A stretch of DNA of 64,000 nt. It comes from Misgurnus anguillicaudatus. Its lineage: Eukaryota > Chordata > Actinopteri > Cypriniformes > Cobitidae. Below, one piece after another: positions 1 to 15,100 of this stretch. Where the stretch lies: assembly GCF_027580225.2 (NCBI RefSeq), contig NC_073361.2, forward strand, positions 24,322,001-24,386,000. Direction: 5' to 3'. Every line of letters begins with the position of its first letter. Within the stretch, counting starts at the first letter, position 1. Under the pieces are notes generated by a model. It ran no database searches. It was not told the origin of the DNA and saw only the letters and a program-made list of their open reading frames with translations. The position numbers and the translations under genes were made by a program.

Positions 1-15
1 CTGTCTCTGTATTAG

Positions 16-139
16 GACGCAGGCAGTCAACAGATCGGTTTTCTCCTGGGCAGCTGTGGGGTAACTGTGGCGCTGACCAGTGACGCCTGCCACAAAGGCC
101 TTCCAAAGGGACCCACCGGAGAAATCCCACAGTTCAAAG
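16..139 (+). CDS. dip2c: dip2c coding exon 1 of window
   Basis: Acceptor attag, donor gtcagt. Reads DAGSQQIGFLLGSCGVTVAL and on to GEIPQFKG, part of the first adenylate-forming domain. Starts in frame and ends in phase 1. It may not be the gene's first exon; about 420 residues precede it. Confidence 0.9.
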
Positions 140-3100
140 GTCAGTCTGTTCATGCATGAGTCTGTTTAGGTTATATATGGGTGTCTATAGGATTTAGTGG
201 CCTCAATTTAGATTTTCTAAGTTCCAACTTTTTAAAGAACCATCTATTTAGACTGCAAAATGTTTGGATTAAAGTATCTGCAAAATGAATAAATATAGAT
301 TGTTACTGTGGTTTTACACCAGACGCGAGTTCAATGATTTGCGCGATTAGGTAACATACAAAGTCAATGCAAAGACGCGATCAGACGCGTCCTCACGTGG
401 TGCAATGGGAATGACGTGATATGGGCGGCGCGTTTGCCATGAAAACACGTGCTATTCTCCCAGTTGAAAATATTCAACTCGAGCGGAAAATTTGCATGAC
501 ACGAAGTTAAATCCCGCAAGAAATCTAGAGCGAGTAACGCGATGCCCCGCGTTTGGTGTGTACGTAGCATTTGGCTTAAATGTAAAGTGACCAATCACAG
601 TTTGCTGTATAGGAAATGTTTTAATCTAAAATATATAAAGAGCTCAGATGTAAAAGCTGATAAACGGCACCTCCATCAATAATGAGATAATGATATTGAC
701 AGAATGCTCTCATCGCGTATTATACGATCATTATACAGTCTTCTCCTCGAAAAAATTTGCATAAATGCCGGCATGTACAGTATATGTCGGATTTCAGTTG
801 TCAAGCTGCAAGTTTTTTTACCCGTTTAAAGGAGGTTCACTATATATATTACGATATTGAACACATTTTTTAAGATCTATTACCTTTATTTAGGAAGGGC
901 AGTGAAGAGTGACTGGAGGCTTTTTAGGAGTGAAAATTTTTGCGTGTATATAGAGGGTTTTGCACCGAAAGACTTTGAAATTTGTTAAATACCAATAAAA
1001 TGACCAAATAAGGCAGACTTATAACTTTTATTGCCATTAAAGTAAAATTACTGAACCTAAACATGATACAAAATGCTCAAGAAAACATGTCAGACATACT
1101 TAGAGGGTTTTGCATCTGATGTCTTTATATAATGCTGTGTTTTTATTTATGGATGTGCAGTTTATCTGCTTCTTTTTCACCTCCAATAAATGTCTGAGAA
1201 TTTTTCAAAGATGCTACTGGCTATTTCATCATCAAAAGTGTCACTTTTAGCAACTGCTTAAAAACTTAATTCCAGGCAGACTAATACAAACCTTTGTACA
1301 CTCCTTGAAATTGCGTAACGCCATATTCAGACATACCGGTGGTTTAAAAGTGAAATTTTTGTGTGCAATATCCATAATTCGGTCAGTAAAGGACCATAGG
1401 AATCCAGTCTGAGGCTAAAACCAGGGTGTGTACAGATACCTCGAAAAGTTAGACCCTGTATGTATGGGCTGGCGAAGATGGGCTGTGTTGTGACTCTCTG
1501 ATGTTATCTACACTACAGTAAGCACGACTAATAGCAGTCAGCATTTTTGGCCCTGTCTGGTCCACGGTAAGACGAGAGGGGGTATAAATAGAAATTGTCG
1601 AGGTAATGAGTCTGTGATATTGTTGTGATGATTAAAAAGCCTCGAGAGGATATTAATTTAGCCAAAGACATTGAAAAGACGGACTTACTCTCCGCCCGAC
1701 GCCCGCGGTAATTTAGCTAGATGCCGTAATCACTCTTTGAACGATCATTACCACTTCTAATGGTAATGATAGTCATGGCTGAGTCATCGAGCTGTATGAA
1801 TATTAATAGACTCTATGAATATTCATGCGTTGTCTGTTCCACCCACCCATCAGGTTGGCCGAAGCTGCTATGGTTTGTCACGGAGTCCAAACACCTGTCC
1901 AAGCCGCCACGTGATTGGTTCCCTCACATCAAAGATGCAAATAACGACACAGCCTACATAGAGGTGAAGACTTCCTTAAATTGTGTTTTTTTATTTTTTT
2001 TATGAAGACCGTTATGAAAATATCAGTGTATATTCAAATCGCTTCACTTCCTGTACACACGAATTTCCCCAGAAGTGTTAGCCTGGAATACTTCCCTTCA
2101 ACATTTCTACCCCCAGCCACTTTAACCGTTTTATGATTTCTGATTGGTGGATATATTGCACGTCTCGTGCCTTCCTCGGGCAGAGAAATCAATATTTCCT
2201 GTCAGCATACAGGGCCCGACAGCTCTCCATTAGAGACCCGCTGGATAATGGACGATAAATGATTAATGTTTGTTTAATTGTGAAACGGGACTCTTGTAGG
2301 AGATGCGGGATGATGGCGATGGGCTGGTCTTATGATATTGAACCAGTTTTGAGTGAGTCTTGTTGCTCCCCACCAGATCCCAGAGTGTTCGTGAAAAGTG
2401 GCTGGGTGTCGGGTATCAAGGGTGGAGGGTAATGTTTGCCCTGTACTCATGTTAAGTACAGTTTCATTGTAGGCTGCAATACTGTAAATGTACAGATTAT
2501 TCCCATAAAACTTGACATGTTTAGGTCATGAGAGAAATAAGAAATACTATGTAGATAAATAAAGTTTTCTAACTATCTGTATGCAATACATTATTTTTAT
2601 GACAAAGCACATTTGCCCCTCCCATTCTCTCATGTTTATAATTTTCTTAAATTATAAGTCGTAACTGTGATCAGAATATTATATTTATAATTTAAATATT
2701 TGAAGTATTTATTCTTAATGGTGGTATTTGTTTTTACTGATTTTAATAACATATTATTTTAAAGTAATTTTTATACATTAAATGGGAATCTAGAGATTGA
2801 TAGGAAAAATACACTGTTTATTATTTAAGTACATTTTATATAGATTTTTTTGTGACCCTGGACCACAAAACCAGCCATAAGGGCAATTTTTTAATACATC
2901 CTCCAGGGTTCCCACAGGTCCTTGAAATCCTTGAAAGTTTGTGAATCTGGGGGGAAAATCAAGGCCCTGGGAAGTTTTTGAAAATATACAAACATAGATA
3001 CCGGTCCTTGAAAGTGCTTGAATCGATTTTATGCAAGTTTTCTGGAAAAAAATCCATATTATTCCTTGTGTAGTGTGGGATAATATCATAAAAATTCTAC

Positions 3101-6100
3101 ACTTTTTAAGCACACGTGCTAAACTGTTCGCTTTAAATGCTTCTGTATGCGAATGTTGATTTATACCAAAATGCTTAAATCCATTGATCTAAGTCAATGT
3201 AATATTTTATAAAGATACAATTATTTGAAAATCTGGAATCTGAGGGGGGAAAAAAATCTAAATATTGAAAAAACGGCCTTTAAAGTTGTCCAAAAGAAGT
3301 CCTTAGCAACAGCATCCAATCACAAAAATAAAGTTTTGATATCTTTACAGTAGAAAATTTTCAAAATATCTTCTTTACTCTTTACTTAAAATCCAAATGA
3401 TTTTTTGCATAAAAGAAAAATCAATAATTTTGACTTTAAGGTATATTACTATAAATATACATGTGCGACTTATAAATGGTTTTGTGTTCCAGAGTCACAC
3501 ACGCACGCACGCGCGCACACACACACACACATTTATTTATACATGTATATATATAACATTTCTAATATATATCACTACATACTTATTTTTATATTTTGAT
3601 TTATGACCTGTACACATTCATAAGATTCACGATGCCAGTAGATCACAATAATGGCCATGCAAACGTTGCTTGTTAAAGGATTTTATGCGTTTATATTTGT
3701 GTTAATAACTGATGTGTGTATAACATGTTGTGTTTAATGATTCACAGTACAAGACCTGTAAGGATGGGAGTGTTTTAGGCGTGACAGTGACACGGATCGC
3801 ACTTCTTACACATTGTCAGGCCCTAACACAGTCTTGTGGATACACAGAAGGTATACTATACATACACTATATAACATCTATCCCTTATCATAATCCGTCT
3901 GCGCAGATGATCACACAGTAAAACTGCTTTCTCTCCGTTTCAGCTGAAATCATAGTGAATGTATTGGATTTTAAAAAGGATGTGGGTTTGTGGCATGGTA
4001 TCCTTACAGTAAGTTCTGTCTTTGAAAATATTCAATCTAAACAAAACGTCTATAGTTTTAGATAGAAGCATGTAATATGTCACTTCCCGTTTCCCTCAGA
4101 GCGTCATGAACATGATGCACGTGATCAGCATTCCTTACTCGCTCATGAAGGTCAACCCTCTGTCCTGGATACAAAAAGTGTGTCAATACAAAGGTCGGTC
4201 AATCAACGATACTGCTTTACACCTGCAAGTCTGAAGCCACCTTTCCACTGCACACGACATTACGACACGATTGTCGGACTTTGTACCCTAGCACCAGTCG
4301 TAATGAAGTTTCAGTTTAATCGTAACATGGGAAAGAAGTTCATTCCAGCGCAATATGCGTAATTCCAATATTTACCATATTTGAATAAATAAATGAATGC
4401 AAATTAATGAAACAATAAACAGTTCTGCATATATATATGAACAAATATTTTTAATATGGAGACAAGGTTAAAATAACGTATACATATTGAATTAATAATG
4501 TATTACTTATTAGTAATCAAATTTTTTTTTTGAAGGATTCAAATGTTACCGATAAAGTAAAAAAAGGATTAATAGTTTTCACCTCACACACTGTTTTTGA
4601 TTGAAATACAGTACTTCCGGTCGACATATCGCACAAGTAAAAATTTTTTGCGGATCCAACGCTCAAAACGGAACTGAAAATTATACATCCGCAGATCGGA
4701 CGGCATCTCACGCAGACCCTTTCCGACTCTCCATAGTAAATGAATGACTTCTGATTTATCGGCCGTAGTTTGTCGTGTGCAGTGGAAAGGAGGCTTAATA
4801 CCAATATGTACATAAGTATATGCAGTTTTTGCACCAAACCTGTTTACATTACGTCATGACACAAAATCTATAATATTTGCCAATTATTATTTATAACAGA
4901 AATATGTAGCTTTTTAAGCAACAGTCTGAGATATATGTAAGAGAGATACATTGCGTTTTTTGTAATTTTTTTAGTAATTTTTAGTAATTTGTGTGTTTGT
5001 GTGTGTGTGTCTGTGTAGGTAAAGTGGCTTGTGTCAAGTCCAGAGACATGCACTGGGCTCTGGTTGCTCATCGGGATCAGAGGGACATCAACCTGAGCTC
5101 CTTGCGTATGCTAGTGGTCGCAGATGGATCCAACCCATGTAAGCTCTTTATCCTCTTTTTCTCTCTTTCTCTCTGTCTCTCTCTCTCTTTCTATCTTTCT
5201 TTCTCTATCCCTATCCCTCTTTACTATTTTCCTTTACTTCTGGGACAAAAAACAACAGAGGTTTACACAGCTAGCTGTACCATATTGCCTGACCATATTG
5301 CCACAAGCTTTATTTACATTATTTGAGTGTAATATGTAAGGGATAATGTATGTGCAACCGTTTGTTATCACAGAAATAAGCCCTGACAGTGCGATCAGGA
5401 CCCGACATGAAGCAGAGGGTCTTCTCTATCGCACTGAAGGGGCTTATTTCATGATAACAACTGGTTGACTGTACATTATACCGCTTATTACACGGCAATT
5501 AACTTCATAAGTTTAATTGATTTTAAATATTTTATTAGCTCATTTTTTACGAATTCAAACCACCTGCGAGGAAAACCCATTTCTTAGAAAATACAAAGAT
5601 TTCAAATGTCATGACTACTCTATTTGGTGTAATTATTTATAAATATAATGTCATATATGTTATCAAAAGACATATTTAATATTTGTGTAGTACAATTTAC
5701 CTGTCAAAATGATTGGCAGCATCCTGGTTACCGTTTGTTATAAGATTTAAGCGGGAATGACAAACCTGCATATGTCGCTGCCGGCCAATCAGAATCAAGC
5801 ATTCCAACAAGCTGTGTAATAAAAATTTATTATATTATACTTACAGAACTGATGAGTCCATTTTCTGAAGCCATATTCTTGTTATTGTAACGAACAGATA
5901 GTAAATCACATATGAACAAACACACAGACAGAGTTTAGTTACCTAAAGGAATTATATCGTGATTTTTTTATTGAGATAAAAAATAGTTGCTGTACTATAA
6001 ACATATTTTAGGTAAACATAAATATTAAGTTAAGCGCACAACCTCTGTCCACCAAGAACACTTGAAAGAAAACTTTTACAATCCAGTGTTGCCTTTGTAC

Positions 6101-9100
6101 CCTATAGAGCAGTGGGCACCAGGTTGCCCGCACAGAGTCTGTGAGTTGCCCACCAAAGCACATTCTATTAAAGGGGGGGTTTAATGGTATTTCAAGCATT
6201 CTGACTTATTAACACAGTTATAGAGTTGTTTCCTCATGCTAAACGTAGGCAAAGTGTCAAAACAGCAGTTGGACGCGTTACAGAGTATTTCTGTGCCGAA
6301 CGCACTTCGCCAGGGTTCGTACAAGTTTCGGCAAGTTTTTTTCGATTACAGTTCTAACTGACGTTTAAGGGGTTTTCGATACGTATTACTTCTTTATATG
6401 GGCTTCCACCGGAAAATTTCCCCCGGAAAACCCCGCCCACCCGTCAATCAGCAGGAGACGCTAGAGCTGCTAACAGCTTATCACGCCACTCAGCTTTGTT
6501 TAATTTCAAAAGTCAACAATGGCACGAAAGAAGAAGTGTGTTTTTGGATGTAAGGAGAAGACATCCAGCCTTATGGAAACAATGGATATAGTTTATTATC
6601 CGGGGTAGCAGCGGAGTTTTGCGTGTGTGTTTGATGCAGTGGATTTTCCCAACCGGGTCATTACGAGTTGCACGCGGTAAGTAAGACTTCTGTCTTATGT
6701 TGGAAATAGTCGCGTGCATATTATATAAATTACACGAACATGTAGTGAATCATAAGTTAAAACAGTGTTGTATAGTGTTGCATGATTCGTACTCGCTACT
6801 CCCGCGGTATAACTCCTCCTTCTTCAATTTTTCATACGTTATCGGAAAGATTCGGTAAAGCTAGTCTTTCTTTTATAAATCTGATTAAACTAAAGACTCT
6901 TCAGAGATATAAAGGATGGCATACTACTCTATAGGTACTCCAGATTAACATCAGAAATCCAGAAACAGCGTGTGTTACGTGAGCTTTAATAGTCTCAATT
7001 TTAATATTTATTTATTACATATTTTTTATATTAGCTTGGCTTCTTTTATGCACTGAAAAAAATGATTCATTGAATTTAATAAATTTTTTAAGGTAAGTGG
7101 TTGCAATCAATTTATTTAACTCTTTCACCGCCAGCGTTTTTAAAAAAAGTTGCCAGCCAGCGCCAGCGTTTTTCATGATTTTCACCAAAGTTCAATGCCT
7201 TCCAGAAAATGTTCTTCTTTAAATATATAAACATACAATATACCAAAATGAAAGAACAGACCCTCTGCTTTCAAAAAAAAAAAAAGTTTCATCCTACCTT
7301 CAGTGGTTCTTTTGTAATCAGCTTTTGAATATGGGTAGGTTTTTGCAAAAACCACATTTTGAGCAAAAAGCAGAGATAATTCCATGTTTGTGACGGACTT
7401 TTCATAGAGATCCCATTCAGAGCGATCTTTAAAACAGACACGGATATGCAGCCGCTTGCCATAGGGCAATACTTCCGGGTTTAAAAAGTTGCGGAAGGGC
7501 GGCACCTGGTGGATAATAGCAGTATTGCGGAAAGACGGAAAATCTCGTCATTGGCGGGGAAGCGTTTTCTCTTAATTGACGAGATATCTCATCAATGGCG
7601 GTGAAAGAGTTATGCTACATTTAAACAAAAAAAATTAGTAACGTAAAAAAAATATACAATTTTTGTTTAAATGTAGCTTAAATAAATTGATTGCAACCAC
7701 TTACCTTAAATTTTTTTTATTAAATTCAATGAATAATTTTTTCAGTGTGTATATTAACTTTTTAAACAATGATAAAACATATCAACAGGTAAAATAAAAT
7801 AAAAAATAATGCAAAAGATTTTGAGTGGACTACATAAAAAAAGTAGATCTCCAGATTGTTTTATCCATTGTGGACGCCCTTGCTCACATAAAGGTTGGAG
7901 ACCCTGCTATAGAGTAACACTTTTAAAGGCAATAGTTGTATTGTATATTGTAGTACATAATGTTCTCTTTCTCTCTTTCTGTCTCTACAGGGTCCATCTC
8001 ATCATGTGATGCGTTCCTCAATGTCTTCCAGAGTAAAGGTCTGCGGCCAGAGGTCATCTGTCCATGCGCAAGCTCAGCTGAAGCCCTCACCGTGGCTATC
8101 AGGAGGTGGGTTGAGTGCTGACACACTGACCACCCGTTTACCCTGTGACATCACCTCATATTCACTCCCATCCAGAACATTTAGTTCTTTCCCACTTTCC
8201 TGCGTTTTTTAATCCGAAACATCTGAAAAATTACGAGAATCTGGACAGAAACCATATTTGTTCTCGCTTGTCAGAAAGCCAGAATGATGTTGATGGATCA
8301 ACTAGAGGGCTTCGCCGAATTCTGTGTATGTGTTCGAGGCAATTTTCCAACCCCGTTTACAAGAAAATAATGTTTTTTTTAGGCTGCCTTCATAATTACA
8401 GCTCCGAATAGTCCTGACATCTTTGCTTTGTGACCGAATCGAACCCATGACAGAATGGAGAACATATGGTTTTCATTCCACAGGATTAAACTCCGTTTGT
8501 TGGACATTTTTACTGACCTCGCTTGACAGTTTATGGATGAGAACAGCTTTATGAAACTGAACAAAAAGTGAAATCTAATAAAAGAGCATTCTGTTAGTCT
8601 GGTGTCATAAATGAAAACATCTCCACTTGGTGAAGTCGGATGAAAAAGTCGTTTCAAAGTCGAGCTGTGATTAGTGCTGTTTTCGTCACGAAGGAAATGA
8701 CATCATGTTATTTGTCATTCGCAGATGTAAAGAACAAACCAATTGCAAGCCCATTTTTCACCCCCCCACACACTTAAAAACACATTTTTAATGGGTTTGG
8801 GTTGGTCCGTGCGGTCAACAGTATGTTTTTCGCTCTGGTAATGATTTTCCTGCTTGGTTTAAAGCATTACCTCACTTTTAGTGTCCTCAATTATTGTATA
8901 TGCGTAATCAACGTATTATAATTATTAAAGTCTTTCATGTGGGCGTGGCTTAGTACTGTCCATCAAAACGAATTGGACCAATCTGGTTCCGACTATGTAT
9001 TATTCATTACAAATCTAATTTATTTTATAACCTGGATTTATTTTATTGCTTGGTTTAGGCCAACTGATGATACTAACCAGCCACCGGGTCGAGGAGTTTT

Positions 9101-12100
9101 GTCCATGCAGGGCTTGAGCTACGGTGTGATCAGAGTAGATTCGGAGGAGCGCTTGTCTGTACTTACCGTACAGGACGTGGGCACCGTTATGCCTGGAGGT
9201 ACCCACATGTAAACACACACATGCATCCAATACAAACTGATAGATTTAAATCCAAATGTTTTTCAATCAGTAGACAGTAGTATAACGTCCATACGCTTCT
9301 CTGTATGTTGTGTATTTGCTGCTTCATGAAGTGTGCAATGTGTTTATTGATGTTGTCTCCGCGCAGCTCTCATGTGTGTGGTCAAACCAGAGGGAGTTCC
9401 TCAGCTGTGCCGAACAGATGAGATCGGAGAGCTGTGCGTGTGTTCCATCGCCACGGGAATGTCATATTATGGGCTGTCGGGCATGACAAAAAACACCTTT
9501 GAGGTTTGTGTCCTATCAGACCGAGATCAATTCGGCCGTGGTTAATTGCAATCATTTACCCAGAATTCTCCGGGCTTTCGTTCAGACAGATGCTGAAGGG
9601 TTTAGATCATCATTGGCTATTTTGTACTTTATGTATCAAGGGTATTTTCCTGGGGCCAGTTCACACAAAGTCTGATAGGACTAAATGACACAAAATTGCA
9701 AAGTATTCACAAACAATTATTCAAAGCAAACCTATTCAGTGTTTTAAGCATACATTTTTTCTTTTTGAACGACGTTTGACATGTTTAAGTGCTATAATTG
9801 GGTCCCCAGTGCTTCTATCAACCTAGAAAATGTGAAATTAAACAACCCAGTAACTTAGTTTTTAGTAAACCATACTCACGGTTCCCACAGGTCCTTGAAA
9901 TCCCTGAAAGTTTGTGAATCTGGGGGGGGGGAATTCAACGCCCTGGGAAGTTTTTTATAAAAATACATAGATGCAGGTCATTAAAAGTGCTGAAAGTTTT
10001 CTGGAAAAAAAAATCCATATTATTCCCTATGTATTGTAGGATAATATCATACAAATACATGCTAAACTGTTTGCTTTGAATGCTTATATCTTCTGTATGC
10101 GAATGTTGATTCATACCAAAATGCTTTTTTGCATAGTTGAGTTTGACGAATGAAAACATCTTGGGATTACGTATGTAACTGTTGTTCCCTGAGAAGCCAA
10201 AATATGCACATAGTGCAACTGAGATTGATACAAATACTGTAGAATACTTATACAATATAAATATTGGTACCTCTGTATTACCCTAAAGTCACATTAGCTT
10301 CAAAAGTTAGCGGTACCGAGCAACATGCACTCGCTTGATGGATGTTCCTGGGCATGCCTACTCCTGGTTGTTTGGCAAAAGTCACTTCAGAGGTATTGTT
10401 AAGTTACAAGAACAATGTTTTTGGAAGTATTTATTTCTCGATAAAAGTAACAAAATATATTAGATAAAATGCCAAACTTATCAGATATATACAGAAATAG
10501 GCATTTTCCACCATCTTGAATTATTTTCTTCAACTCAAGCCACTGATCTACGTCACGCTGCCCCTTCACTCCGATTGGCAGTCGCTTTGTCGCATTTACA
10601 TAAAACAGCCTTCTTGTCTATTTTGGTCCCACCTTGCTCGGCACAGCGGCGAGCTCTTTGCTGGCAAACGGCCACTCCCATTGAAAATGAATGGTAGTTG
10701 TCTCTTGTATCTACTGTGACTCTAGGGTTAAACTGCCCAGGATGCATAAATAAACAAATAATAATAAATTAGTAAATCTCTTTAAAGGTGTAATGAGGGT
10801 TTTTTAGTGGCATCTAGCGGTGAGATTGCCAACTGCAACCAACCTCAATTTCGAAACGCAAAGAGAAGCTACGGTAGCTGCCACAGGACAAACATGTTAT
10901 TGTCGGAGATGAGGGCTCCGTCTGAAACCGCCGAGGTGAGGCGAGTTGTATGTCCAGATTCATAGTATTTGTAAAACAGTAGGCAAAAGTACCCAAATGA
11001 CCTACTACTTCCGGCAAAATCCCGAAGTGTTCATTCAATGAAAGAAAAAGACGAAGAGGCGTTGTTTTATAAAAAATGCCAGAAAGCGGTAACGCAAATG
11101 CAAATTCATTTATTAAACAGCTGCCCCTTGTATTTAAATTGCGCTTATAAAACGTCATAACTTGTTGTTATGATGACGTATGTCACGTGGTGTATCAACA
11201 TGACGGATGTAGTATTTCCAAATTTATTCATACTCTCCATATTCTTTACTATATAGAACATACTGTTTTAACGGTCGATGAGTAGGTATCTTAACTCATT
11301 CACCGCCATTGACGTGTTATCTCGTCATTTATGAGTTCATATTTAACTAATAAATATGCCTTTCTGGACGAATTTTGGCTTTTATCCACCAGATGGCGCC
11401 AAAACTAATTTATCAAAAACGGAAGTTAAAAAGATTTTATGATTTATTTTAACTGCCTTTATGTTTGATAGTCATTCTGAGTCTGATCTCTAACATAAAT
11501 TCCTATAAAAAAACGCAATATTTAAAGCTTTTTGCTCAATATGTTGTATTTTTCAAGAGACATATCGATATTTCAGTGGTTAAATTAAGTAGAAAAAGTA
11601 CATTTATAATGATAGGTTTTTTCCCCATTTTGTTTGTTTGTTTGTTTGTTTATTGTTTGTTTGAAAGCAGAGGATGTGTTCTTGAACTTGATATAATTTG
11701 TATGTTTATATATTTATAGAAGAAAATTTTTCCTGCAAGGAATTTTGTGAAAATTTTGTTAAAATCACAAAAATGCAGGTTGGCAACTTTTCTCAAAAAG
11801 GCTGGCGGTGAATGAGTTAATTCAGTACCTACTATGCTGTCACAGTTTACGATTTTGGACACAGCCAACATAGGGATGAAATGCGCTACTGTAGAAACAT
11901 GGCGGTGACTTCCATGTAAGGGGACCCGTGGTGTATGTACATAAAAATGGCTCATTCTAAGGTAATAAAAACAATAGAGGTTATTATATAAAGTCTTTAT
12001 ACACCACTGATAATATACAGTAGTTATGTATATTGTATTGCATTTCTGTCAAGAGATTTTTCTAAAAGTTACACATTGCACCCTTAAATACATTTGCATG

Positions 12101-15100
12101 CGAAAGTTTAGTTTCTGTGGAGTGTAACACTTAAAGTTTGCAAGATTGTTTGCTGTACCATGCACATTATCGGTAAAAGATGATTGCAAACATTATTTTT
12201 AAAGAGAAAAAACAAGTCTTTATATTTATATTTACACCTCATCTGTTTTTTGACACTTGGGAGACTCAAAAACCCAAAACATTTTACACTGAAAAAAATG
12301 ATTCATTTAATTTACTCAATTTTTTTAAGGTAAGTGGTTGCAATCAATTTATTTAAGCTACATTTAAACAAAAAAGGTTAGGTAAGTAAACTAAAATATA
12401 AAACTTTTGTTTAAATAAATTGATTGAAACCACTTACCTTAAAAATATTGAGTAAATTCAATGAATCATTTTTTCAGTGTACTTCAAGTGAATATAGTGA
12501 AGGGGTTTCTAGGAAGCGAATGTTTTGGTGTTTTTGTGCACTGAGACATACACTTAATTTTTATTGTATAGTATTATACAGTGGTTTACAAAATCAATGC
12601 ATTTTGTGTTGTTTCAAGCTCGTTCTTTTGTTGGGTGTCAGGTTTTCCCTATGAATAGCCTTGGAGCTCCGATCAGCGAGCACCCCTTCACCAGGACAGG
12701 GCTGCTGGGCTTCATCGGCCCAGGTGGGCTGGTCTTCATATCAGGAAAGATGGACGGTCTGATGGTAGTGAGCGGGCGGAGACACAACGCTGATGATATT
12801 GTCGCCACGGCGCTGGCAGTGGAGCCCATGAAGTTTGTGTACAGGGGCAGGTGAGGACGCTGAGCCTTAAAAACAAACATTGTGTGTTCTTCTATGTCAT
12901 GAAGGAGAGGTTGCTATATATAGCGTGCGAGCGTGTGTGCTTTGGACACGCAGAGTGCAAATTAAATAGATTTAACACCTGCTGGGGCCGCAGTGAGGAG
13001 GTGTGTCTCTGGTAATACATTAACCTTGTTCTGCTTTAGTTGCATGAGTGAAATTATCCCAGGATCAGTTAGTCCGTTTACTCAGAGCTGTGCACAAGTA
13101 TGATAAATCAGAGGAGTAATGAGCTGTTTACATTATAACGATAACTATAAAAATATAGTTTTAAAATCGTTTAAAAATTTTTTAGAGAATAGCGGAGTTC
13201 ACACCACAACTATACCGATAAAGATTCAATGAACGATGTTGTTGGGATCATTTTTTGAATGTTTTTTCCCCACCTAATGAATGATAAATCATTGACAGCC
13301 AATCAAATCCATAAGATAAAGGTCCATAAGATAAAATTACCTCAGGTATCCATCGCTGATGCAGTTGCTGTGAAATTAATTACGTAATCCTTTTTTCCTA
13401 CCACACTGACTACGCCAAAACGTAAGATATTGGATTACACAAACTCATATTCACTGTTAAGAGTTACGCGAAATGCACACATCCAACAACATTTGTTGGT
13501 TACCCGCTGTGTAAATGCAAGAACAGCATATGAAGAGTTTGGTTCCAAAACGCAATAAATCCATTTTTATTAATTTTGGTAAAAACGTGTTTTCTATACC
13601 AAGAAAGTGACAAAATGAAAACCACTATATTCTGTTTAAACTTTCACATAGCATCTTTAGGTTATAATAACATTAAAAATTCAAATTCATAATTTGATTT
13701 TCAAAGATTTATTATAAAAACTGATTATTTTTTCTGCAAAATGCAATAAATCAATTTTTTTTCAAAATGCTATAAATCAATATATAAATGTGCATTCATC
13801 TTTGCCATGTTATATTCAATTTATTGACTAGTGGTATACACTGATTAAAAAAATCATGTTGGTCCTGCTCGATTTTTGTTGACTTTGAGTAAAATAATGG
13901 AAAGTTTTTCATAAGATCCCCTGGGGTCAATCTGTTACCATGACCGAAGCTTGATGCTGTCGTGTAAGAACAAGCAACAGCCGGCATTTTTCTTTCACCC
14001 GAGAGCCTCTCATGTAAATTATTCGATTTTGATGGCTTAAGTTTTTTCCCTGCCACAGAAAACCACCACAGGTTTTTCAATGCCATCAAATTATTATTTT
14101 GTTTTTGTTTGTTTGTTGATCACGAAGTACAAAGAAGATGAGTAAAACTAGGATTCCGTCTATTTAACACACCACCCTATTGTTTACAATGCGTGGAATG
14201 GTGCGCTGTGATTGGTTAAGCGGATTTATTGCATTCTGCAGAAAAGGAGAACTGGCGTTTGTCGCGGTTTGGAAAAAAAGGAGAAAAGATGACATAATAA
14301 CACTGCAGATATTGGATTTTGCGTAAAATTTTATACTGACCAGATACAATACTGATTTGGGGGGTACATTTTTTTTAAAATGGCGTTAATCGCGTTTTGG
14401 AACCAAACTCTTCATATGCAATATTAGTTAATGCTATTAAAGGCAAATGCTTTGCGCGAGTGCCGCCCACGTGAGCGAATTAGCATAAAGTTGTCGTCTG
14501 GTAGTGTGGACGCTAATATACTGTAGTTATCATTATAATGTGAATGGCCCTTTACAATAACAGTCTTAGGGTAACTTTAAGAAGTCTGTTTCTTTATTTA
14601 CAAATTGCTTTCAATTAAGTGGTTATAAAAATGGTCAAAGTATCCACAGAAATCTATAGCCTCACAACAAAACTCATCAAAATAAGTTAAAAGGTTTAAA
14701 GCAAGCAATTACAGCAACTCAAAACTTGTCAATTTTAAGGAATTTGAAATGATTTGTAAAACAAAACTATGACAGCAGAACTATTAATTGAAAACGATAT
14801 ATTCATAAAACCAACTTTGGTTAAAAAAAATCTATGGGATTCTTCCAACATTTAGCTGTGTTAGGGGGCGTGCACACCAAAGCTTTTACGCCCGTGGCCG
14901 GCGCATGTTTTCAATTGTTTCCAACGGAAGCTCAGCGTTTTTCAAATAAGCCAGCAGCTAGCGGTTTTCTTCCGCACTAAAAACTGGCGCTCAGCGTTTT
15001 TTCCACGCTCAGCGTTGAGCACAGAGAGTTGAAAAATACTCAACTTTGGGTGAAAAGCTCCACTCATCAATGTCAGTTCTCCCAATCACAGTGGAGGAGG